Source: Bordetella parapertussis
Lineage (GTDB): Bacteria; Pseudomonadota; Gammaproteobacteria; Burkholderiales; Burkholderiaceae_A
Reading direction: 5' to 3'
Assembly (NCBI GenBank): GCA_945901825.1
Contig: CAMDMC010000008.1
Location: 12,054-76,053, forward strand
Length of the DNA stretch: 64,000 nt
Part shown: positions 51,114 through 60,732 of the stretch, one piece after another
Layout of the letters: each line of letters starts with the position of its first letter
Numbering within the stretch: position 1 is the first letter of the stretch
The notes under the pieces: generated by a model
The model's database searches: none
What the model saw: the letters and a program-made list of their open reading frames with translations, nothing else
What the model was told of the DNA's origin: nothing
Program-made: the position numbers and the translations under genes

Positions 51114-51595
51114 TACTGGCCCTGACCCGAGCTGTCGTCGGGCCAGTCGCGAATATAGGCTTTAAGCATTTGATTCTCGAATTTCTGGGCCTCCAGCACG
51201 GCACGCGCAACGTCGTGAAACGAGACAACGCCAAGCACCGATTGGTCGGCATCGACCACGGGCAGGTAGCGCTCGCCGCAGTCATTCATAACCGTGCGCA
51301 GTTCATCCACGGTCATGTCGGGATGGGAACACGTGGGCTTCGGGTTCATCACCTCTGCAACTGTAATTTCGGACATCGTTGGTGTTGGACCTGTTCTCTG
51401 CTCTCGCTGGCGCTTGGCAAGCACCACAAGAATCTCACGAAAGGTCAACATGCCAGCAAGCTGACCCTTTGAGAGCACCACCACTGAACCGATGTTTTCG
51501 TCGGCCATGGTTACCACGGCATCCGAGAGCAAGGCCTCAGGCGAGGTCTTAAAGAGCATGGGCTCCTTATATTTAAGAATGTCACGTACCTGCAT
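51113..51595 (-). CDS. CBS-domain pair protein
   Basis: 160 residues forming two CBS domains: LLSDAVVTMADENIGSVVVL with AGMLTFREILVVLA, then TVAEVMNPKP with TVDELRTVMNDCGERYLPVV and LGVVSFHDVARAVLE. Such stand-alone pairs sense adenine nucleotides and regulate unknown partners. Here it is first in a run with surE, pcm and nlpD, which may hint at a nucleotide-linked role for SurE. Confidence 0.9.
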   Translation of the reverse strand: MQVRDILKYKEPMLFKTSPEALLSDAVVTMADENIGSVVVLSKGQLAGMLTFREILVVLAKRQREQRTGPTPTMSEITVAEVMNPKPTCSHPDMTVDELRTVMNDCGERYLPVVDADQSVLGVVSFHDVARAVLEAQKFENQMLKAYIRDWPDDSSGQGQ

Positions 51596-51617
51596 GGCTT
51601 TCTCCTCTGCTGATTAA

Positions 51618-52774
<1,157 letters not shown>

Positions 52775-52791
52775 GTACCCTTAAGCCTCGG

Positions 52792-52867
52792 GCCTCCGTA
52801 GCTCAGTGGATAGAGCATCCCCCTCCTAAGGGGAGGGTCGCACGTTCGATTCGTGCCGGAGGCGCCA
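52792..52867 (+). tRNA. tRNA-Arg (anticodon CCT/CCU)
   Basis: 76-base cloverleaf with encoded CCA: acceptor GCCTCCG/CGGAGGC, D-stem GCTC/GAGC, anticodon stem TCCCC/GGGGA around CTCCTAA, T arm CACG TTCGATT CGTG. Confidence 0.97.
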
Positions 52868-52905
52868 ACTGTTCGCAATCTCGCGAAAAAAACAAGGATG
52901 TTCCC

Positions 52906-53166
52906 ATGGCCTACACCTCGACCTCTAGCATCAACCGCACTCTTGCCTCTGCCTGGATGGCTTTATTTTGTCTAAGCGCCACAGCAAGCGCCTCGGCCCA
53001 GACGCAGCCCAAAAAGAAATCGATGAACTGCTACATCAGTGAGCGAATTAAAAATAAAAACGGCTCAACGTCCTGCATGTACAAGTGCCCCAATGGCAAA
53101 CCGGCAAGCGAGAATGTCTCTGCCGGCTACTCTTGCCCAACCGTTATGAATATTCTGGACCGCTAA
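52906..53166 (+). CDS. Small secreted four-cysteine protein
   Basis: 86 residues, not recognised. A signal peptide is clear (hydrophobic WMALFCLSATASASA, then cleavage near SAQ). The predicted mature part is about 55 residues, Lys- and Ser-rich, with four Cys (NCY, SCM, KCP, SCP), enough for two disulfides. It starts 39 bases after tRNA-Arg, with an AAGGATG-type ribosome site. It faces the next small gene across 3 bases. No enzyme motif is present. Confidence 0.7.
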   Translation: MAYTSTSSINRTLASAWMALFCLSATASASAQTQPKKKSMNCYISERIKNKNGSTSCMYKCPNGKPASENVSAGYSCPTVMNILDR

Positions 53167-53169
53167 CCA

Positions 53170-53397
53170 CTAGCCCGTATTGGCTCCGCAGATAAACTGG
53201 CCGCCCTTCTTTTTGGCCGTTTCACGAGCCGCCTTCTCGCAGTCGCTTTTCACTTTATGGCAGTCACTGGAGTAGTCCCCGGACTTCTGGTCAACCACAC
53301 ACCAGAGGGGGGTCTTCTTCGCAAGCGCGATGCTAGGAACCGAAAGAGAGCCAGACGCCAAGACGACCAGGCTCACGAATAATGCTGCTTTTTTCAT
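53170..53397 (-). CDS. Small secreted cysteine-containing protein
   Basis: 75 residues, not recognised. Signal peptide MKKAALFVSLVVLASGSLSV with an Ala-rich cleavage region (IALA), then a mature part of about 49 residues with four Cys (LWC, DCH, DCEKA, FICGANTG), rich in Lys. It has a ribosome site (GGAGG) before the ATG. Convergent with the neighbouring small gene. Size and layout resemble it, but I cannot align the sequences convincingly. Confidence 0.7.
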   Translation of the reverse strand: MKKAALFVSLVVLASGSLSVPSIALAKKTPLWCVVDQKSGDYSSDCHKVKSDCEKAARETAKKKGGQFICGANTG

Positions 53398-53446
53398 CTG
53401 CAGTCCTCCGTGAGGGTATGAACAAAGGTAAAAGGGTACCCGAGTT

Positions 53447-54457
53447 TTATGCCAACACGGTTGCAGGGTTGCGCCCCTCGGCCATGGCCCTTCGCCAGGC
53501 CAATGCGCCTGGCTGACCGTGAAACAGGCCGTGCCAATGACGGGTCATGGCAGTGGCTGGAACCCCTTCTTCCAGGGCCTGCTCAAAATAGGCCTGCAAA
53601 GGCGCAATAACAGCCTCCCGATGCTCGGGACGCGCGGGGTCTTCTCCAAAAAGCAGGGCATCCAAGTCCCTTAATAGCCAAGGGTTATGGTAGGCGGCAC
53701 GCCCAAGCATTAAGCCATCAGCCTGCAGCGCGTCAAGCCAGTGAACCGCCAAGGCATCGGTTAGGCCGCCATTCAAGACAAACTGGGCCTGAGGGAAGTC
53801 CTGCTTTAGCGCCTTCAGCCGGTCGTAATGCAGTGGCGGAATCTCGCGGTTCTCTTTAGGGCTTAGGCCATTTAAGAGCGCCGAGCGGGCATGAACAATA
53901 AAAACCTTGCAGCCTTGTGCATAGAGTGGCTCGATAAATCGAAAAAGGAAGGCGTAGTCGTTCTCATCGTCGACACCAATGCGATGCTTAATGGTGACGG
54001 GCACCGAAACCGACTCGCGCATGGCCTGAACGCAATCGGCAACAAGCATGGGCTCGCGCATCAGGCAGGCACCAAAGGCGCCTTTCTGCACGCGATCGCT
54101 TGGGCAGCCGCAGTTCAGATTAATCTCGTCATAGCCCAGGGCCTGGCCGATGGCAGCAGCCTCTGCTAAAGCTTTAGGGTCCGAGCCGCCAAGCTGCAAG
54201 GCAACCGGGTGTTCGGCCGTATTAAAGCCCAACAGTCGATCGCGTTTGCCATAAATAACGGCAGCCGCTGTCACCATCTCGGTGTAAAGAAGTGCATTGG
54301 GCGCAAGAAGCCTGTGAAAGAAACGGCAGTGCCGCGTTGTCCAGTCCATCATGGGGGCAACGCATAAGCGGCGCGCGCGGTCGACTGCGCTCGGACCGGA
54401 GGGGCCAGAGTCAGCAGGGCCCGGTTGCGGCGATTTGAAAGGTTCGGGGGCGTTCAC
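53447..54457 (-). CDS. dusA: tRNA-dihydrouridine(20/20a) synthase DusA
   Basis: 336-residue FMN enzyme reducing U20/U20a in tRNA D-loops. Seen: LCVAPMMDWTTRHCRFFHRL, INLNCGCPSDRVQKGAFGAC (catalytic Cys), VTIKHRIGVDD, IVHARSALLNGLSPKENRE (DusA type) and LNGGLTDA. A poorly conserved N-terminal extension of about 30 residues is present. The start is GTG with AAGGAGG upstream. It is downstream of the TonB receptor gene by 28 bases. Confidence 0.95.
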   Translation of the reverse strand: MNAPEPFKSPQPGPADSGPSGPSAVDRARRLCVAPMMDWTTRHCRFFHRLLAPNALLYTEMVTAAAVIYGKRDRLLGFNTAEHPVALQLGGSDPKALAEAAAIGQALGYDEINLNCGCPSDRVQKGAFGACLMREPMLVADCVQAMRESVSVPVTIKHRIGVDDENDYAFLFRFIEPLYAQGCKVFIVHARSALLNGLSPKENREIPPLHYDRLKALKQDFPQAQFVLNGGLTDALAVHWLDALQADGLMLGRAAYHNPWLLRDLDALLFGEDPARPEHREAVIAPLQAYFEQALEEGVPATAMTRHWHGLFHGQPGALAWRRAMAEGRNPATVLA

Positions 54458-54485
54458 GCCCTCCTTTTTACATCATTCGTCTTGT

Positions 54486-56576
54486 TTACATCGTGCGCTT
54501 GTACTGAACGCCAAGAAGGTACTGTCGCGGCGCACCGGGTTCGTAGTAGTTCTCAAAAGCCTGGTCCACGACTACCGATCCCGCGTAAAGCTTATCGGCA
54601 ATATTTTCAACGGCCAATCGCACTGTAATTTCCCCATCTAGGGCCAGATAGCGTGACCCAAAACGTAGGTTCCAAAGCTGCGCGCGATCGGTTGACTCGC
54701 TGTTGTCTGAATTTACGTCAATGTTACCCAGGCTAACAAACTGAAGGGTTAAGTATCGAGAAGGTTGGCCCACACTTGGCTTACGTGCATTTGTCGACCA
54801 GGTGAGTTCAGCCTGTACACGGTCACGCGGAATGCCTGGAATTCGGTTGCCTGAAGCCACAGAGACTGGCACAAGCGCTCCTGCAGTCCGCCGAAAAACT
54901 GACAACGAGTTAACAAACTCGGCTTTAATCCATTGCGCAGAGATGCCCGCATGGAGACCTAGGGGAAGACTCTGACCGGCAGAAAGTTCAAATCCAACTC
55001 TTCGTGTATCTGTGTTCTGCCAGACCGAGTTACTGGTGGATAAGAACTGGGGAACTATGTCATCTTTTGTTTCAGCACCAAAAACGGCCGCTTGGGCAAA
55101 GCTTTGTCCACTCCTGCGGTTTTTTAAACCTATCTCCCACTGAATAGATCGAGCTGGATCAATTCCACGATTAAACTGCTCAATTCCGTTCGTAGCACCT
55201 AAGGTGTACAACGTCTCATTAAGGGTGGGGGTTTCAAATGAAGTTCCGACAGTGACGTATAAGTTGGTTGTCTCTCCAAGATGCCGAGTACCCCCTAGGT
55301 AGAGGGCGTTACCGGTATATCGTCGGCTTCCCCCACTGGTATCTGCAGAATTTAAGGCGTCGTTTGTTGCCATAAGATAAACGGAACTCATTCGCACTCC
55401 GGCTGAAAGGCTGTACAGATCACTCGGGAAGAGTTCAGCCTGCCCCCACATGCCATAGCCAGTCGAGACATTATCCCGACGAGCCTCTACACTCGATTGA
55501 CCCGTCTGACGATCATCACCAACGTGATCAAACTCAAAACCGAGACTTACCCTTGTCGAGACACCTGCGAAGCTGGTGTCTCGCTGATTTTGAAGGCCAA
55601 CACCCCACTGAACACGGTCAATAAATATAGACCTACCGGTTGGCAATGGATTATCAAGATCTCGAGTTGAGACATAGGCTCGAGCCTGAAAGCTACCCAA
55701 GTCGGCATCTCTCTGCTCGTGGACCCCGCCAACAATGCTCTGTCGATAAGTTTTTCCGGCGCCATTTGTCTTGTTATTGTCTGGTGCCTTAAATGCTGAG
55801 GCCTCGTTTAATTCGCTCGCTTTTCGACTGCCAGGGTCCTCACCCTTGGTCTGATCGAGCACATTAAAAATAAAGTTTGTCTTACGATCTTCGCCTTTCA
55901 GAACGAGTTTGCTGTTGAGGTGGCTGCGCTTGGCCTCGCTGTATTCGCGAAAGCCCTCGTAGGCCAAAAGACCATAGTCCACCACAAAGCCGTAGTCGCC
56001 CCGGGTATCGGAATACTGAAAAGACGACCTGTAAAGGCTGTCTGACCCTGTAAAGCCCGAGAGCAAAAGCTCGGGATCTTCAGAGGGCTCGCGCGTGAAG
56101 GCCTGAAGAAGGCCACCGCTAGCATTTCCGTACAAGGATGCAACCGGCCCTTTCAGTACTTCAATTCGTGAGGCAGACGTTGCTGCAAACTGAGAGGTCT
56201 GCCCCTGACCATCGGGCAGGCTCTGGGGAAGGCCATCCACCATTAGCCTAACGCCCCGAACACCAAAGGGCGCACGAGCGCCATAGCCCCGAATAGAAAC
56301 CTGAAGATCCTGGGCAAGATTGTTGCGGTTGGCCACAAAAATACCAGGGGTCATGCCAAGGGCTTCACTTAAATTAATTTGAGGACCTGAACGCTCGATG
56401 GTCTGCCGATTTACGACATCAATCGAGCCGTGCGCATCGAAGGCTTTCTGCTCGGAGCGGCTCGCACTAACAACCACCTCATCAAGCATCGACTGGCTGT
56501 AAACCCCCTGCGCGTTCGTCAAAAAGATGGCGAACAGCGCAAGAGAAGGCCTTACCGATTGATAGAAAAAATCCAC
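54486..56576 (-). CDS. TonB-dependent outer-membrane receptor
   Basis: 696 residues. A signal peptide (about 1-27) precedes a TonB-box-like DEVVVSASRSEQKAF, a plug domain (SIRGYGARAPFGVRGVRLMV with DGLPQSLPDGQGQTSQF and IEVLKGPVASLYGNASGG) and a 22-strand barrel. The DGLPQSLPDGQGQ type is found in iron-siderophore-like receptors, but the ligand is unknown. The last residues are YKRTM instead of the aromatic end typical of outer-membrane barrels. The middle and C-terminal coding part is GC-poor compared with the neighbours. The start is GTG, divergent from the CYTH-CHAD gene. Confidence 0.9.
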   Translation of the reverse strand: MDFFYQSVRPSLALFAIFLTNAQGVYSQSMLDEVVVSASRSEQKAFDAHGSIDVVNRQTIERSGPQINLSEALGMTPGIFVANRNNLAQDLQVSIRGYGARAPFGVRGVRLMVDGLPQSLPDGQGQTSQFAATSASRIEVLKGPVASLYGNASGGLLQAFTREPSEDPELLLSGFTGSDSLYRSSFQYSDTRGDYGFVVDYGLLAYEGFREYSEAKRSHLNSKLVLKGEDRKTNFIFNVLDQTKGEDPGSRKASELNEASAFKAPDNNKTNGAGKTYRQSIVGGVHEQRDADLGSFQARAYVSTRDLDNPLPTGRSIFIDRVQWGVGLQNQRDTSFAGVSTRVSLGFEFDHVGDDRQTGQSSVEARRDNVSTGYGMWGQAELFPSDLYSLSAGVRMSSVYLMATNDALNSADTSGGSRRYTGNALYLGGTRHLGETTNLYVTVGTSFETPTLNETLYTLGATNGIEQFNRGIDPARSIQWEIGLKNRRSGQSFAQAAVFGAETKDDIVPQFLSTSNSVWQNTDTRRVGFELSAGQSLPLGLHAGISAQWIKAEFVNSLSVFRRTAGALVPVSVASGNRIPGIPRDRVQAELTWSTNARKPSVGQPSRYLTLQFVSLGNIDVNSDNSESTDRAQLWNLRFGSRYLALDGEITVRLAVENIADKLYAGSVVVDQAFENYYEPGAPRQYLLGVQYKRTM

Positions 56577-56638
56577 GCCCTATTTTGATGCACGCCAAGA
56601 CCGGCCCTTCTTCAAAAAGACCATAATTGGCCTTAGCC

Positions 56639-58165
56639 ATGAAGGAAATCGAGATCTGCCTTGGGCTTGCTGCCAAGACGCCAATCACTGCCCGCAACTT
56701 AAGCGGCTGGTCAGCGCTTACAGGGCTAAAGTCGCGTCGCCAGTTGCTGGTTGCCCATTACTTCGACACGCGCGACAGCCTTCTTGCCCGCAGGCAAATG
56801 GGCTTGCGCCTGCGGCGCGAGTCGGGCAGCTGGGTGCAGACCTTTAAGGCCGAGACGGTAGGTCTTGAACGGTTTGAACTTAACCACCGGCTCGCCCAGC
56901 GGCAGGCGAGCCCAAGGCCCAGCCTGTCACCGGAAGGCCTTCCAAGCAAAGAGCAGTGTCTGGCCATGGGCCTAAAGCGTCCCGAGATCAACACGCTCCT
57001 CAGTCTAGAAGACCTTGAGGAGCAATTTCAGGTCGAGGTAAGGCGGCAGACATGGGTTGTTGCATGGGGCCGAAGCCAGCTTGAGCTGGCATTCGACCAG
57101 GGTCTGCTGCGCGCAGCCGATCAGCAGCAGGCCTTTACGGAACTGGAGCTTGAGCTAAGCGCGGGTCAATGGGACGACCTTTTTGAGGCGACGCAGTCGT
57201 TGTCGGGGTATTTGGAAAGCCTGGGACTAAAGGCTTTTTTAGAGCCGCGCTCAAAGGCCGAACGCGGCTTTTACTTTGCAGCCTTGCATTCAAAAGACAC
57301 CAAAGCTTTTAAGTTCACCAACAGGGCAAGGGTCAGCCTCAAAAAAACCAGCCTGGTCAAAACTCCAGAGCAGCCTCCCCCGAACACCAGCCAACTGCTT
57401 AGCCTGCATCTGCAGACCGCTGTCCACCGGCTCAGCCAAGAGCTCATTGCGGTCCTTGAAACCCAAGACCCCGAGGGTCCTCACCAGGCCCGTGTGGCCT
57501 TGCGGCAGATTCGTACGCTTCTTAAATTGCTTATAGCGGCAGGCCTCTTGGAACCCAGCGCAAGACTTGAACAGAAGGCCTCCGAGCTCGCCGACGCCTT
57601 AGGCAAGCTGCGCGACCTTGATGTGGCGGAAGAGAAACTGCTTCGCCCCCTTGAAGGCCAGCTAAGCTTTGATGCCGCCGTCATTGCGGCAGCCGTCGCC
57701 ATCTCCGAGCAGAGCAACCGTATTCGAGAGTCCCTACGCCAAAAGCTTCTGGGGCACGACTGCCGAGGCTTCGTACTTGATGTCTTCCAATTTGCCAACA
57801 CCCTTAAGGGCCATGTTGGTCTGCCCGAGGCGCAGAGCTTTGCCAATCAGCAGGCGGCCTTGTTACGGCGACGGATTAAGAAAAGAGCCAAGCTTGAGCC
57901 AACCGACGAAAACCTGCATCGGCTTCGCCTTGGCTATAAGGCCCTGCGTTATGCAAGCCCTGTGTTGTTGAGACTTGGGGCCGATGCCACCCTTGCCGAC
58001 GATGCACGCCGAGCAGCCAAGGCGCAAGACCGCCTTGGAAACGACCAAGACCGGGCTGTCATGCTTACAACCCTGCAAAGGGCGCTTAGCGAGCAGGCGC
58101 TTGCCAGTCATCACCAAGACCGGTTCCTTGCGCTCGCCCAGGGCTTTCTCATTGGCCTAAGGTAG
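56639..58165 (+). CDS. CYTH-CHAD domain protein (inorganic triphosphatase-like)
   Basis: 508 residues. The N-terminal CYTH tunnel domain (about 1-205) has RQLLVAHYFDTRDSLLARRQ and MGLRLRRESGSWVQTFK, typical of triphosphate-cleaving enzymes. The signature ExExK reads EIEIC here, so the Lys is missing. The C-terminal CHAD domain (about 260-508) has VHRLSQELIAVLE, HQARVALRQIRTLLKLL (His and Arg/Lys pairs) and HRLRLGYKALRYASPVLL, which bind polyphosphate in relatives. ATG 56639 is chosen over TTG 56627. It lies upstream of PPK2, fitting a polyphosphate role. Confidence 0.88.
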   Translation: MKEIEICLGLAAKTPITARNLSGWSALTGLKSRRQLLVAHYFDTRDSLLARRQMGLRLRRESGSWVQTFKAETVGLERFELNHRLAQRQASPRPSLSPEGLPSKEQCLAMGLKRPEINTLLSLEDLEEQFQVEVRRQTWVVAWGRSQLELAFDQGLLRAADQQQAFTELELELSAGQWDDLFEATQSLSGYLESLGLKAFLEPRSKAERGFYFAALHSKDTKAFKFTNRARVSLKKTSLVKTPEQPPPNTSQLLSLHLQTAVHRLSQELIAVLETQDPEGPHQARVALRQIRTLLKLLIAAGLLEPSARLEQKASELADALGKLRDLDVAEEKLLRPLEGQLSFDAAVIAAAVAISEQSNRIRESLRQKLLGHDCRGFVLDVFQFANTLKGHVGLPEAQSFANQQAALLRRRIKKRAKLEPTDENLHRLRLGYKALRYASPVLLRLGADATLADDARRAAKAQDRLGNDQDRAVMLTTLQRALSEQALASHHQDRFLALAQGFLIGLR

Positions 58166-58226
58166 ACGCTAGCCAGGCAGGGCGCGTCTACCTGTTGAAG
58201 AATTGAAAATGCAACGAGGGGAACCC

Positions 58227-59051
58227 ATGACTGAACTGCCTAAGAAAATCTACGAGAAAGAACTACTACGACTTCAGATTGAGCTGGTGAAGCTACAGGA
58301 ATGGGTCGTGGCAACCGGGGCGCGCCTTGTCGTTATTTTCGAGGGGCGGGATGCTGCAGGAAAAGGCGGAGCCATCAAGCGCATCACCGAGGCACTTAAC
58401 CCGCGAGTCTGTCGTGTTGCAGCCCTTCCAAAACCAAGCGAACGTGAACGCGGCCAATGGTATTTTCAGCGTTATGTGGCGCACCTTCCAAGCCATGGGG
58501 AGATCGTTCTGTTTGACCGCTCTTGGTATAACCGAGCAGGCGTTGAGCGCGTTCTGGGCTTTTGCTCTCCTGAAGAGCTGCAGACCTTCTTAGTCGGCTG
58601 CCCTTATTTTGAGCGCCTGCTTGTGGCTGAGGGCATTCAACTGGTGAAGTACTGGTTCTCGGTGAGCCAGGATGAGCAGGAAAAACGTTTTCAAGAACGT
58701 GCCTCGAACCCTTTGAAGGCCTGGAAGTTAAGCCCCATCGACATTGAATCGCGTAACCACTGGGATAGCTATTCAAATGCCAAAGACGACATGATGCAGG
58801 CTACCGATATTCCCGAGGCCCCCTGGTACGTGGTGGAGGCCGACGAGAAACACAAGGCTCGGCTGAACTGCATCCAACACCTACTAAGCCTCGTGCCCTA
58901 TGCGCCTGTGCGCAAAGAAGCCATTAAGCTTGCAAGCATCAAGAGCAGCAAGGCGCAAGGCAAGAATGCAACGCACCAGAAAACCAGGGGTCTGAAACGC
59001 CCACCCAAAAGTGCACAACGTCTTGTACCCGACTACTTCACGCCGTCATGA
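58227..59051 (+). CDS. ppk2: Polyphosphate kinase 2
   Basis: 274 residues. Transfers phosphate between polyphosphate and nucleotides. Seen: LVVIFEGRDAAGKGGAIKRI (Walker A), FDRSWYNRAGVERVLGF (Walker B) and KRFQERASNPLKAWKLSPID. Length suits a one-domain PPK2. ATG 58227 follows AGGGGA; an upstream ATG at 58209 is possible. A Lys-rich tail follows the core. The stop overlaps the start of the permease gene by 4 bases, so the two are translationally linked. Which nucleotide it uses cannot be told here. Confidence 0.92.
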   Translation: MTELPKKIYEKELLRLQIELVKLQEWVVATGARLVVIFEGRDAAGKGGAIKRITEALNPRVCRVAALPKPSERERGQWYFQRYVAHLPSHGEIVLFDRSWYNRAGVERVLGFCSPEELQTFLVGCPYFERLLVAEGIQLVKYWFSVSQDEQEKRFQERASNPLKAWKLSPIDIESRNHWDSYSNAKDDMMQATDIPEAPWYVVEADEKHKARLNCIQHLLSLVPYAPVRKEAIKLASIKSSKAQGKNATHQKTRGLKRPPKSAQRLVPDYFTPS

Positions 59052-59713
59052 TTCAACGTAACTGGCTTTATCAGACGGGCCACGCAAGCCTTGAAATGGG
59101 CAAACTGTTTGTTCGTATGTTTGCGGCATCGGGCAGCCAAAAGGTAACAGCCTGGCCAGCCATTGAAAGGGCCATTGCCGAGCGATGCCTGCCTGTTCTG
59201 CCTGGCTTTTTATTGCTATCGAGCCTGCTTAGCCTTGTCATCATTCGCATCGTTACGGTGACTGCGCAAAGCTATGGCCTCTCGGAATTTGCCCTGGAGG
59301 TTCTGGTTCGAACCCTAGTGCTTGAGCTTCTGCCACTTTATTCCGCCATATTCGTGGCACTGCGTATCAGCCTTCCTGCCCGCGGGGCCCACTCCGATAT
59401 CGCCCAGGCCTGGGCAGGCCTGCTTGCCAGCCTGCTCTTTACAGGCCTTGCCAGTATCCTTGCCGCAGCACTTGCCTACCTGATGGTTTATGGCCTGTCG
59501 CCTTGGGGTCTTGGAAGTTACATTGGCGCGGTTGGCAAAATATTCACACCTGCCATGTCGTTTATTTTTCTCATGAAAACCCTGGCCTTTAGCCTTGCTG
59601 TTGCCCTACTGCCTGCCGGCCTTGCCAAGGCCAACGAGCTTCAGGCCTTCACACGGCTTATTGCTCTTTTGCTTTTGGTTGAAGCCGTCTCACTGGTGGG
59701 GAACTACGCATGA
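59048..59713 (+). CDS. Divergent MlaE-like permease
   Basis: 221 residues with about five hydrophobic segments, resembling the MlaE/YrbE permease family: QKVTAWPAIERAIAERCLPV at the N-terminal amphipathic part, then TLVLELLPLYSAIFVALRIS and GKIFTPAMSFIFLMKTLAFS. In typical members the second region carries an A-G-R-x-G-(S/A)-x-x-A-A-E motif that meets the ATPase; here it reads RISLPARGAHSDIAQ and the Glu is not kept. No ATPase gene lies in the operon. The coupling to the MCE gene (4-base overlap) supports the family call. Confidence 0.7.
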   Translation: MIQRNWLYQTGHASLEMGKLFVRMFAASGSQKVTAWPAIERAIAERCLPVLPGFLLLSSLLSLVIIRIVTVTAQSYGLSEFALEVLVRTLVLELLPLYSAIFVALRISLPARGAHSDIAQAWAGLLASLLFTGLASILAAALAYLMVYGLSPWGLGSYIGAVGKIFTPAMSFIFLMKTLAFSLAVALLPAGLAKANELQAFTRLIALLLLVEAVSLVGNYA

Positions 59714-60732
59714 CACCCCTTACCGACGAGCAGGTCGGCCGCCGCGCCAAATGGCTTATCGTACTGACGGCTTTTTTGCTGGTGGGCTCCATTATTTTCA
59801 TTCTGTATGCACGAGGGGTGTTTGAATCGAGCCAACGGCTCACCCTTATTACAGAGGACTCCGAAGGCGCCACCGTGGGCATGAGCCTTACCTTTGCGGG
59901 CTTTCAGCTTGGACGGGTCACACGCATTCGGCTCGGCGAAGATGGCAACGCCCATCTTGAAGTGGATATTCCCCAGTCCGAGGCCCATTGGCTTAAGACC
60001 TCCAGTGTCTTCACGCTCGAGCGCAATTTACTGGGTGGCACAAGGCTAAAGGCCTACTCGGGCATTCTGGACGATCCCGTGCTTCCAGATGGCGCAGTTC
60101 GCCCTTTGCTTCGGGGCGATGCCACCGCGGACATTCCAAGGGTGGCAGGCACCGCCCGCGAGCTGCTTGAAAACCTGCAATCCCTCACCGGCAGCGACTC
60201 GCCTTTGGTACGAAGCCTGCAGGCCATTGAGGTGGCGAGCCAGAGGCTTGCCAGCGACCGCGGAGCACTGGCTGTACTTATGGGCAATCTTGAGGGGGCC
60301 GACCGTCTTCAAGAGGCCATTGGCGATCTTCAGCAGCTGATCGCTGCAACCAATGAAAAGGTCTTGGGGGTTGGGCCCTCGGGCCGGCCTAAGTCAGCTG
60401 ACCGTTTAAAAGAACGCTTAGCCACCACAGGCGGCACAGTGCAACCCGGCCCGCCTGCAGGCCCCCCCGCCAGCACCCTGGAGGCAATCAACGAGACACT
60501 GCAGGCCACACAGGCCACGCTTCGCAAGGCACAAGAAAGCCTCGCAAAGCTTGATACTGTCCTTGAGGACACCAAGGCCATTACCGGCAATGCACGGGCT
60601 GCAAGCCAAGATCTTGAGCAGCTTCGGTACGAGGTGGAGACCAGTCTGCGAACGGCGGACGAGCTTATGCGCGACCTGCAAAGGGTCTGGCCGCTGTCGC
60701 AGGACCCTGAAAAAGGACTTGCCCTTCCATGA
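59710..60732 (+). CDS. MCE (MlaD-type) domain protein
   Basis: 340 residues: a membrane anchor (WLIVLTAFLLVGSIIFILYA), one MCE domain (VTRIRLGEDGNAHLEVDIPQ and FTLERNLLGGTRLKAYSGIL), then a long helical region with a Pro/Gly-rich break (about 229-250) and coiled-coil (LEAINETLQATQATLRKAQE). In relatives the MCE ring carries lipids across the periplasm. The start overlaps the permease stop by 4 bases and its stop overlaps the lipoprotein start, so the three are one module. Confidence 0.88.
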   Translation: MTPLTDEQVGRRAKWLIVLTAFLLVGSIIFILYARGVFESSQRLTLITEDSEGATVGMSLTFAGFQLGRVTRIRLGEDGNAHLEVDIPQSEAHWLKTSSVFTLERNLLGGTRLKAYSGILDDPVLPDGAVRPLLRGDATADIPRVAGTARELLENLQSLTGSDSPLVRSLQAIEVASQRLASDRGALAVLMGNLEGADRLQEAIGDLQQLIAATNEKVLGVGPSGRPKSADRLKERLATTGGTVQPGPPAGPPASTLEAINETLQATQATLRKAQESLAKLDTVLEDTKAITGNARAASQDLEQLRYEVETSLRTADELMRDLQRVWPLSQDPEKGLALP

